Of a stretch of DNA of 14,596 nt, positions 1-5,028 are shown in pieces. Position numbers and translations under genes: made by a program. Source of the DNA: Pseudomonadota bacterium (GTDB lineage: Bacteria > Pseudomonadota > Gammaproteobacteria > Steroidobacterales > Steroidobacteraceae); NCBI GenBank assembly GCA_021805275.1, contig JAJZFQ010000107.1, positions 1 through 14,596 on the forward strand, in the 5' to 3' direction. A model generated the notes under the pieces. That model had not been told where the DNA came from, did not search any database, and saw only the letters and a program-made list of their open reading frames with translations. Position 1 is the first letter of the stretch. Each line of letters starts with the position of its first letter.

Positions 1-10
1 GCATATCATG

Positions 11-48
11 CCGTGCCGCCAGGGGTTTCTCCCCCCGCGTCGGCACGG
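11..48. repeat. Inverted repeat (hairpin) just upstream of tRNA-Pro
   Basis: The 8-nt arm ccgtgccg at 11-18 is perfectly complementary to cggcacgg at 41-48, and a second short pairing (agggg with cccct-like bases) is possible inside the loop. It ends two bases before the mature tRNA. It could be the terminator of a gene lying to the left of the window, or a processing structure in the tRNA precursor. There is no T-tract long enough to make the terminator reading firm. Confidence 0.4.
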
Positions 49-50
49 TT

Positions 51-127
51 CGGGGCATGGCGCAGTCTGGTAGCGCATCTGCTTTGGGAGCAGAGGGTCG
101 GGAGTTCGAATCTCCCTGCCCCGACCA
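51..127 (+). tRNA. tRNA-Pro (anticodon UGG)
   Basis: This is a complete cloverleaf with an encoded CCA tail. The acceptor arms cggggca (51-57) and tgccccg (117-123) pair perfectly and are followed by ACCA. The anticodon stem tctgc/gcaga (78-82/90-94) encloses the loop tttggga, which gives anticodon TGG at 85-87. The T arm has stem gggag/ctccc around the loop ttcgaat (105-111). The gene decodes proline CCN codons, mainly CCA and CCG. Its 3' half from the anticodon loop onward is duplicated about 4.1 kb downstream (4175-4214), which marks it as the probable integration target of the accessory island that begins right after it. Confidence 0.96.
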
Positions 128-513
128 CTACTTACGAAGGGACGTGGAATGGTCTGTGTCCGCGTTTGTGTCCACATTTGATTTTGCGGCGTGCCGCGGG
201 GTCAAATTCTTGGGGGCGTGGGCGCCTGCGACGGCTGTGGTGCCAGGTCGGGCCGAGACTGAGATTGCTCCCTTCAATGAACTAAGTCAGGACCCTTGGT
301 ATGAACGTCGCAACGCGCGCAGGTCGGCGTTTGGGAGCGCGACGGTGGTTTTAGGACGCCACGTTCGTTGGGCGACGAGACCGATGCGCGTCAGCACGAT
401 TCACTTGACCGTCGATGCAGGCGTGGAGCGAATCGAGGCATCGAGCGACGCGTTGAACTCTCTGGGCACGGTGCGCATTGTTTCTGCCGCCGGCGTCGAC
501 CACGAATCGGGCG
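128..513. other. Gene-free stretch between tRNA-Pro and higBA
   Basis: I see no convincing coding region here. The reading frames that cross it run through the tRNA or are antisense and match no family I recognise. It holds two direct copies of tgtgtcc at 155-161 and 167-173, 12 bp apart, close to the tRNA 3' end. These could be protein-binding sites, for example arm-type sites of a lost integrase. The higBA promoter should lie in the right part, but I cannot point to clear -35 and -10 boxes. Confidence 0.4.
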
Positions 514-855
514 ATGAGGATCATTGCCCGGAGCACGCTCAAGCAATTCGTGCAGTCGCAGTCGAGGCGCCGCGGTCATGAAGTGCTCAAGGCGGCTCTG
601 GACGCCTGGTTTGACGAGGTCCGCAAGGCCAAATGGGCAAACATGGCGGCCGTCAAGCGGCTGTATCGGACAGCAAGCGTGGTGTCTGCTGATCGCATCG
701 TATTCAACATCAAAGGGAATGATTATCGCCTGGTGACGGCGGTTGATTTCGAAAAGCAGATCGTATGGATCAAGTGGGTCGGCTCGCATGCGGAGTACGA
801 CCATATTGACGTGAAGACGATAGCCTATGAAAGATCTAAAGCCGATTCGAAATGA
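514..855 (+). CDS. higB: HigB-family type II toxin (mRNA interferase)
   Basis: This is a predicted 113-residue toxin of the HigB_toxin family (RelE-like fold), whose members cut mRNA on the ribosome and are neutralised by HigA. The start MRIIARSTLKQF matches the typical N-terminus of the family, so I use the ATG at 514 rather than an in-frame codon 36 bases upstream. Family features are the helix with AWFDEVRKAKW (31-41), the core strand with NIKGNDYRLV (65-74) and the C-terminal GSHAEYDHID (90-99). Length and all recognisable blocks are complete, so it looks functional. The gene overlaps the downstream antitoxin by 29 bases, the usual toxin-first order of hig operons. The ribosome-binding site is weak. 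It is the left-most gene of the island, immediately after the tRNA-Pro. Confidence 0.88.
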   Translation: MRIIARSTLKQFVQSQSRRRGHEVLKAALDAWFDEVRKAKWANMAAVKRLYRTASVVSADRIVFNIKGNDYRLVTAVDFEKQIVWIKWVGSHAEYDHIDVKTIAYERSKADSK

Positions 856-1204
856 GAAGGATTACGAGCGGGCCCTCGCCGAAGTCGAGGTGCTCTGGGG
901 CGCCAAGGCCGGTACGCCCAAGGGGGATCGCCTGGATATCCTGGCGACTCTCATCGAGGCGTACGAGGCCGAGCACTATCCCATGGATCCGCCCGACCCG
1001 ATCGAGGCCATCAAGTTCCGTATGGAGCAGCAGGGGCTTTCGCGAAAGGATCTGGAAAAGATCCTCGGAACCCGTACCCGGGTCTCCGAGGTGCTCAGCC
1101 GCAAGCGTGGTCTTTCGATCAACATGATCCGGGCCTTGCACGAGAAGCTCGGGATCTCCGCGGAGATCCTGATCGGGGCGATTCGGGGGCCGAAGACAGC
1201 ATGA
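827..1204 (+). CDS. higA: HigA-type antitoxin with helix-turn-helix
   Basis: This is a 125-residue antitoxin paired with the HigB toxin directly upstream, with which it overlaps by 29 bases. The N-terminal part (1-60) carries the family pattern of an acidic segment with LIEAYEAEHYPMDPPDPIEAI, which normally contacts the toxin. Residues about 62-112 form a Xre-type HTH (FRMEQQGLSRKDLEKILG, then SEVLSRKRGLSINMIRALHEKLGI) for DNA binding and autorepression. It corresponds to the large HigA (COG5499-like) rather than the short VapI-like HigA found on the other strand of this island. The ATG at 827 lies inside higB, so translation is probably coupled. The sequence is intact end to end. Confidence 0.88.
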   Translation: MKDLKPIRNEKDYERALAEVEVLWGAKAGTPKGDRLDILATLIEAYEAEHYPMDPPDPIEAIKFRMEQQGLSRKDLEKILGTRTRVSEVLSRKRGLSINMIRALHEKLGISAEILIGAIRGPKTA

Positions 1205-1261
1205 GTGTCTCGGCTGACTGATGCGTTAACCGTCAGTTTGTAGGTTGAAAAGCCACCGCGA

Positions 1262-1522
1262 CTAAACACTGTTGTTACGCGCGGCGACGCGCGAGAGCAC
1301 CTCTTTACGGATCGCGGTCCAGTCTTCCCGGGTCAGGGGTGATTCCTCGCCCTCCAGCCCTTCCAGCAGCAGTACCTGGAGGCGCTCATCTGTTTTGCGC
1401 TTCTCGTCGCCCCGGATAAGGTCCCGCACGTATTCGCTGGCGCTGCTGAAGCGGCCGGCGGCGATCTGTTCATCGACAAACCGCTTGAGCGGCGTCGGCA
1501 GGGAAATGTTCATGCTCTCCAT
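1262..1522 (-). CDS. parD: ParD-family antitoxin without a ParE partner
   Basis: This is an 86-residue ribbon-helix-helix antitoxin of the CC2985/ParD type. The start MESMNISLP resembles the common ParD opening (MATMNISLP), so I prefer the ATG at 1522; ATGs at 1549 and 1513 are alternatives. The DNA-binding strand is MNISLPTPLKRFVDEQ, followed by the helix SASEYVRDLIR, and the C-terminal half is acidic as expected for toxin binding. ParD normally precedes and often overlaps a parE toxin gene. Here the frame stops at 1262 and the next 57 bases before higA of the other strand hold nothing like ParE, so this is an orphan antitoxin. It lies about 34 bases after the stop of the short higA and is probably cotranscribed with it. 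Confidence 0.75.
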   Translation of the reverse strand: MESMNISLPTPLKRFVDEQIAAGRFSSASEYVRDLIRGDEKRKTDERLQVLLLEGLEGEESPLTREDWTAIRKEVLSRVAARNNSV

Positions 1523-1555
1523 GGAGGCGCCGGCTTCCGACGGTCTCATGCGCAG

Positions 1556-1864
1556 CTACGCCGCAAGGCGAGGCACCTTGCTGACGTCGACCGTGCGTAA
1601 GGCGTGCCACGCATCGTAGGCGGCCTGCATGCGCAGCCACACGTCGGGACCGTCCCCGAAGGCTGCGTCCAGGCGAACCGCAACCTCGGCCGATACCGGC
1701 TTGCGTTCGCGCAGGATGTCGTACAGGTGCTGGCGGGAAATTCCGAGCGCCTCTGCGATTGCTGTCTTGCGCAACTTCAGCGCCGGCAGGATGTCCTCGC
1801 GCAGCACCGCGCCCGGATGGGTAGGGCAGCACTCCGGATTTCGCTTTGCGACGAATTCGGCCAT
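1556..1864 (-). CDS. higA: HigA/VapI-type antitoxin (short Xre-family HTH)
   Basis: This is a 102-residue addiction-module antidote. The N-terminus CCPTHPGAVLREDILPALKL (12-31) is the hallmark of this HigA branch. The HTH follows (RKTAIAEALGISRQHLYDIL, 32-51), then the segment DAAFGDGPDVWLRMQAAYDAW (66-86). A good ribosome-binding site (gtggag, 7 bases before the ATG) supports the start at 1864. It begins 13 bases after the stop of a higB remnant, the normal higBA arrangement, so it was that toxin's antitoxin. The antitoxin looks complete while its toxin has lost the N-terminus. It is a different family from the HigA at 827-1204, so the two modules are not duplicates. Confidence 0.88.
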   Translation of the reverse strand: MAEFVAKRNPECCPTHPGAVLREDILPALKLRKTAIAEALGISRQHLYDILRERKPVSAEVAVRLDAAFGDGPDVWLRMQAAYDAWHALRTVDVSKVPRLAA

Positions 1865-1877
1865 GGTGGTTCTCCAC

Positions 1878-2090
1878 CTAATGATATTGCTCCAGGTCCA
1901 CGCGCAGTGCATCCCCGCCGTTAAACTCGAACGTGATGCACCAGGGTCCATTGACGTGCACAGAGTAGCGCTGGGGCTTGCCGTGCAGGGAATGGAAATC
2001 AAACCCGGGCACATCCATCTCCTTCGCCGTGGCGGCGGCATCCAATCTGTCCAGCCTGCGCAAGATGCGCTCGCATGTAAGCTGCCTTCC
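1878..2090 (-). pseudogene. HigB (RelE/YgiN-type) toxin, 5'-truncated remnant
   Basis: The frame encodes the C-terminal two thirds of a HigB/RelE-superfamily toxin: ILRRLDRLDAA, then MDVPGFDFHSLHGKPQRYSV, VNGPWCITFEF and the terminal DLEQYH. The N-terminal 25 or so residues that open this family (MIxSFxxKGLExFF-like) are absent. Upstream of about 2090 the same frame reads into DNA that codes for a Fic protein in another frame, so the 5' end has been replaced at a deletion junction. A longer open frame exists with a start at 2183, but its first 30 residues are frame-shifted Fic sequence. The intact higA follows 13 bases downstream. I judge the toxin inactive, although a chimeric product is formally possible. 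Confidence 0.75.
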
Positions 2091-2415
2091 GACCGTGATC
2101 GAGTGCCCACTCCACGGCGCGTTGAGCAGAAAGCGGATGAGCAAACATGATGTCGCCTTTTTTGACGGCGACATTGGGTGCAACGATCCTCCGATCGCGT
2201 CCAGCCCACGGGTAAAATTCCGAGAAGAGAATTTTGTGAACGGCCAGCACTTCCGTGTACTGGATCTGGCGCCGGTCCGAGAGGTATTCCGGTGCCTCTG
2301 GAAGATGAATCACAAACAGCGAATGTTCGACTTCCTTGACGATCCGTAGATCGTGCTCTCCTTGCTTGTTGCGCAAATATCCCGTCTCTGCGTAATCCTC
2401 AAATGGATCGAACAC
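2091..2415 (-). pseudogene. Fic-family protein, 3'-truncated (catalytic motif lost)
   Basis: The GTG at 2415 opens a protein with the start FDPFEDYAETGYLRN, followed by VLAVHKILFSEFYPWAGRDR (57-76), VAPNVAVKKGDIMFAHP and RAVEWALDHG. This is the N-terminal half of a single-domain Fic (FIDO) protein of about 190-200 residues. These proteins transfer AMP to target proteins through the motif HPFxxGNGR. That motif should come roughly 15-25 residues further on, but the match ends near residue 109 (about position 2090) and the frame then runs antisense-like through the higB remnant to a stop at 1999. The catalytic half is therefore deleted. The gene overlaps the small gene upstream by 17 bases, typical of a Fic toxin-antitoxin pair. 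The exact junction could be off by about 10 bases. Confidence 0.75.
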
Positions 2416-2671
2416 CCAGCTTTTCCCTGAGATACCTGACCTGCAGGGGCACGAAATTGTCTGCGGTCAGAACCCCCCCCCCCGTGCGCCGCAGAGCGAT
2501 CATCAAGCCCTCAATTTCGTCGAGCCTCACATCGTCATCCGCAACGCATGTGATGGCATCGGCCGGTGCATCAGCCTTCGTTTTTCGGTAAGTCACGCCG
2601 TGCCGTCGGGCGAGGTCACGCACAAATCCCGCTGTCCCGCTCGCCGGCAGTGCCAATGGCTGAGGCTTCAT
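2399..2671 (-). CDS. Probable Fic-associated antitoxin (small protein)
   Basis: This 90-residue protein is encoded directly upstream of, and 17 bases into, the truncated fic gene, which is the position of the antitoxin in class I Fic modules. I start it at the ATG at 2671 (MKPQPLALPASGTAGF); a TTG three codons earlier is possible. Residues 50-60 (LDEIEGLMIAL) form a helix resembling the inhibitory helix of Fic antitoxins, whose motif is (S/T)xxxE(G/N). Here the E-G pair is present at 54-55 but the position four before the Glu is Leu, so the match is incomplete. The C-terminus (LQVRYLREKLGV) is a second predicted helix. Codons 63-67 sit on a run of 11 G residues (C on the + strand, 2473-2483), a slippage-prone site. 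The function is inferred mostly from context. Confidence 0.6.
   Translation of the reverse strand: MKPQPLALPASGTAGFVRDLARRHGVTYRKTKADAPADAITCVADDDVRLDEIEGLMIALRRTGGGVLTADNFVPLQVRYLREKLGVRSI
2473..2483. repeat. 11-bp C/G homopolymer inside the Fic antitoxin gene
   Basis: Eleven consecutive C on the + strand (G in the coding sense) encode part of T-G-G-G-V at residues 63-67 of the Fic-associated protein. Tracts of this length are prone to slipped-strand mispairing and also to sequencing error. A change of one base would put the last 24 or so codons out of frame. Confidence 0.9.
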
Positions 2672-2689
2672 AAGTATCAATTTTTTTGA

Positions 2690-3277
2690 TCACTCCGGAT
2701 GATTCAGCCGGATATTGACCCCGCCAGACTGCTCTTGATGGAGCAGCGCGTCCTGCGCGTGGCCGAGGCCGCGCGAGGCGTGCGTCGCGACGTTCATCGC
2801 GTGCTCGGCCGCGGTGCGGTTGAAGAATCCCTTTCCGGCCTTCTCCGCCCCGACACCCTCTGCGGCGGTGCCCGGCGCAGTCCCCTGTGGGTCCGCGATG
2901 CCGTCTTGGCCGCGGCCGGCGGTGGCCCCTGGAGGGCACACTGCCGGCCGCAGGCCCGCCGCCCGCAGGGTCGCCTGTATTCGCGTCTACGCCGTGATGC
3001 TGGCCGGGGTGAGCTTTGGCTTTGCTGAATCCGCGCCGCCAGCCCCTGTGGCGTCACGGGCGCTTGCGGCGCCTGAGCCTGCTGCCCCGCCCTGGGCCGG
3101 TCCCGGACCTGCGCCAGTGCCGCTCCGCAGAGGCTCCGGAGCCTCCAACGAGGCTGCCGACAGGTCCGCGTGAATTCGATCCCGTCGTCCGCGCATCCCC
3201 AGGCTCCACAGACCGGAAGCGGTTTCCCAATGCTCGTTTCTCAGGCCGGTGACGGTTGTGTCAGAGTCCATGACCAT
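2690..3277 (-). pseudogene. Unidentified Ala/Gly-rich reading frame with an internal TAG
   Basis: One frame runs without frameshift for 196 codons from the ATG at 3277, interrupted only by a TAG at 2987-2989. The first part opens MVMDSDTTVTGLRNEHWETA and becomes rich in Ala, Gly and Pro. After the stop the frame continues with TRIQATLRAAGLRPAV and ends with a less biased tail (FFNRTAAEHAMNVATHASRG, then SGGVNIRLNHPE). I do not recognise the family. The tail faintly recalls the C-terminus of TrbL/VirB6-like conjugation proteins (Ala-rich linker, HA..AxHA, then SGGVxxxL), which would fit an integrative element, but this is a weak resemblance. It may equally be non-coding high-GC sequence with a chance open frame. 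The 186 bases between this frame and vapC hold nothing I can name. Confidence 0.25.
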
Positions 3278-3463
3278 TGTCAGCTCTCATCTGGGCCATC
3301 CAGGGTAGATCCTGATGCGCGGATGACTCATCGATTTGTGGCGGGGGGATCAGCCTGTGGCGGCACCGTTTCGACCACCGGGCAGCCTGTCTAGGCAATC
3401 ACCAGTTTGCTCAGAGATATCGCCAGATCCAGGGTGTTCTTCAGATCTTCCTGGTATGGCGAA

Positions 3464-3889
3464 TCAGAATGGCGGCCGCCAACTGAGTCCTTTGAATCTC
3501 GCGTAGTCACGATCCGCGGTAATCCATTCGCAACCGGACTCGATGGCCAGCGCCGCAAACCAGGCGTCTTGCACAATGTTACCTGTGGCCTTGGAATTTT
3601 GGCACAGGGTCTCGAATATCGACCAGTGGCGTTCGCCGGGCACAATCGCCGTCGCGATGGGTTGTTCGCGAACAACGCGACAAAACTCGAAGACGTCATC
3701 CAAGGAGGTGGGACGCGCGAAAATTCGTCGATGCGTACAGATACGGACGACGCTGGCGAGCACCTGAGGCGCGACGCCGTAAGCCGCTGGCCCGTTGATC
3801 ACCGATTCCAGCCACGCCTTGTATCGCGGATGATCCTCGGCGTCTGAACGAAAGGCGTAGATCAGTACGGTGACGTCGCAGAGAATCAA
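3464..3889 (-). CDS. vapC: VapC-family PIN-domain toxin ribonuclease
   Basis: This is a 141-residue PIN-domain toxin, of the family that cleaves tRNA or rRNA using a metal held by conserved acidic residues. The expected acids are visible: D5 in the opening strand (MILCDVTVLIYAF, normally DVNVL, so Asn is replaced by Thr), D108 in the segment VQDAWFAALAIESG, and D125/D127 in WITADRDYARF. The block PGERHWSIFETLC (84-96) is typical of the PIN branch with HW motifs. The length matches the family. The start is a TTG at 3889 that overlaps the vapB stop by four bases (ttga), so translation is probably coupled. It appears intact and is cotranscribed with vapB. Confidence 0.88.
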   Translation of the reverse strand: MILCDVTVLIYAFRSDAEDHPRYKAWLESVINGPAAYGVAPQVLASVVRICTHRRIFARPTSLDDVFEFCRVVREQPIATAIVPGERHWSIFETLCQNSKATGNIVQDAWFAALAIESGCEWITADRDYARFKGLSWRPPF

Positions 3890-4131
3890 TCGCGCCCTTC
3901 CATCCGCTCGAGTAGGCCGGCGCTGTCATTCAAATCCACGCCCGGCAGGACGCCACCCCCGGCGTGACACTCAGGAAGCGATACGACCGCGTGCTGCGGG
4001 CGATTCAAGGGGCGGTGCAGCGCAAGCCGCAGTCCTTGCTCGATGAGCGAGGTGAGTGTGATGCCGCGGCGGGCTGCTTCCTGTCGGGCACGTTCCATGA
4101 GCGCTTCGTCCAGACGTACCGTGGTTCTCAT
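3886..4131 (-). CDS. vapB: VapB-type ribbon-helix-helix antitoxin
   Basis: This is an 81-residue antitoxin. The N-terminal ribbon-helix-helix domain is clear: strand MRTTVRLDEALMERARQEAA, then RRGITLTSLIEQGLRLAL (residues 21-38). The C-terminal half (VSLPECHAGGGVLPGVDLND, then LLERMEGRD) is the toxin-binding part; the pattern LPxxxGGGxxPGVDLNDSAxLLxxME is characteristic of VapB partners of this PIN branch. It overlaps vapC by four bases. A strong sigma-70-type promoter with three operator-like repeats sits so close to the ATG that the mRNA may be leaderless. The gene ends the island on its right side, about 40 bases from the duplicated tRNA fragment. Confidence 0.88.
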   Translation of the reverse strand: MRTTVRLDEALMERARQEAARRGITLTSLIEQGLRLALHRPLNRPQHAVVSLPECHAGGGVLPGVDLNDSAGLLERMEGRD

Positions 4132-4166
4132 ATGTCAAAGCATATCGAGCATATGTCAGTATGTCA
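4131..4166 (-). promoter_or_regulatory. Triple TGACATA repeat, likely VapB operator
   Basis: The heptamer tatgtca (TGACATA on the transcribed strand) occurs at 4131-4137, 4152-4158 and 4160-4166. It overlaps the -35 box, the spacer and the vapB start codon. Short repeats across the promoter are the usual binding sites for ribbon-helix-helix antitoxins, so VapBC autorepression is the natural reading. Confidence 0.5.
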
Positions 4167-4167
4167 A
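4139..4167 (-). promoter_or_regulatory. vapBC promoter (TTGACA-17-TATGCT)
   Basis: Reading the - strand, a perfect -35 box TTGACA (4167-4162) is followed by a 17-bp spacer and the -10 box TATGCT (4144-4139, four of six consensus bases). The vapB ATG (4131) begins 7 bases after the -10 box, so transcription should start at or next to the start codon and give a leaderless or nearly leaderless mRNA. No Shine-Dalgarno sequence can fit in that space. Confidence 0.7.
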
Positions 4168-4174
4168 AACACTT

Positions 4175-4214
4175 TTTGGGAGCAGAGAGTCGGGAGTTCG
4201 AATCTCTCTGCCCC
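4175..4214 (+). repeat. Duplicated 3' half of tRNA-Pro (attachment-site-like repeat)
   Basis: These 40 bases match tRNA-Pro positions 83-122 at 38 of 40 sites, from the first base of the anticodon loop to the acceptor stem. The differences are G96 to A (4188) and C115 to T (4207, which leaves a G-T wobble in the T stem). The sequence to its left is the vapBC promoter, so there is no 5' half and it cannot be a tRNA gene. A direct repeat of a tRNA 3' end is the signature of an attR left by tRNA-targeting integrases. Confidence 0.75.
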
Positions 4215-4242
4215 AATCATTTCTTTACCTGTTCATTGCGGA

Positions 4243-4968
4243 CAGATAGGTGACGAATCATTCCGAGAACATGGGTCACACCGTGACTTTGACCGGATGA
4301 TCTGCGCATTCTCCTCATTCTGTTTCGTGGTCGAAGAACCCCAACTCGTAGTGCATGCAAGACACCGGCCCGATCAGGTCGGCGACTTCGCGGATGCGCA
4401 CCTTGGCGCTGGCGGCAACTTGGCTGAGATTGACCTTGCGTTTGCCGATGCAAAAATGCGCCCGCGGGCGGTGATGATGTCGGTGCGATCATGGAAGGCA
4501 TACTCGGGCTCGGGCAGACTCTGGTAGGGGCGTGGGGAGGCGCTGGAGAGCGCGGCGGGGAACGTCATGCCGATCGCCGGGTGAGGTCGCTCGAAGTGGT
4601 ACTCCTGGACGAAGCGGTCGAACGTGGCCTGCTGCAGGAAATGGCGTCTGGCAGGGCAGGGGGCCACATTCTTCAGCGTCAGCTGCACGCGCTCGTGGCG
4701 ACACCGTTCTGGTGAGGTCTTTCGGGCTTGGTACACTCGATGCTGATCCCGAGGCACAGCCACCACACCGAGAGCGTGCTCAAGCCGAAGAACGCGCCGC
4801 GCCCGGCCAAGGGTGCGTCGTTATCCGAGCGGCACGGGAGCCATCTTCTCCTCCGCAAGCAGCCGAGCCACAAACCGGAGTCGTTCGTCCACAGTGCGAC
4901 CGTCCCGCCACGGCATGTGCACGGCACGTGCGTACCGTCCGCAGATACCGGAACGTGTCACCTATCAG
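4243..4968 (-). mobile_element. Degenerate IS481-type insertion sequence
   Basis: Terminal inverted repeats are still visible: CnGATAGGTGAC at 4243-4254 (+ strand) and its complement at 4957-4968, with a further partial match (TTCCG) a few bases inside each end. The transposase reading frame fills the space between them. The element is about 0.73 kb, against about 1.1-1.3 kb for full IS481 members with this type of transposase, because of an internal deletion. It lies 29 bases to the right of the tRNA-derived repeat, so it is outside the putative island. Confidence 0.7.
4258..4916 (-). pseudogene. IS481-family transposase remnant
   Basis: The frame opens MPWRDGRTVDERLRFVAR at 4916, the N-terminus of a DDE transposase of the IS481 type. 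Near 4831-4838 it jumps straight to the second catalytic Asp region (RSDNDAP, then GLSTLSVWW), so the HTH part and the first catalytic Asp are deleted and the join is out of frame. After QNG a duplicated GT shifts the frame again before HERVQLTLK, which carries the catalytic Glu. The stretch FDRFVQEYHFERPHPAIGM follows, then EYAFHDRT. A missing base in a T run near 4450 causes another shift before GKRKVNLS. Two TGA codons break the last 20 codons (4315-4317 and further on), and the original end is probably the TGA at 4258. It cannot encode an active enzyme. Confidence 0.8.
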
Positions 4969-5028
4969 CCCGAAAGGGCAATCAGCCGCAGCGCCCCGGT
5001 TGACTGCCGAGCCGTACGGCGACACTGC

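Noticed and set aside
57..581. 174-codon + strand open frame starting inside tRNA-Pro
   Set aside because: It begins within the tRNA, overlaps the higB start in another frame, and its translation shows no domain-like pattern.
128..4174. An integrase or other recombinase gene inside the island
   Set aside because: I looked for tyrosine-recombinase (R..HxxR..Y) and serine-recombinase patterns in the listed frames and found none.
4175..4217. A second tRNA-Pro gene
   Set aside because: Only the 3' half is present; the upstream bases are the vapBC promoter and cannot form an acceptor stem or D arm.
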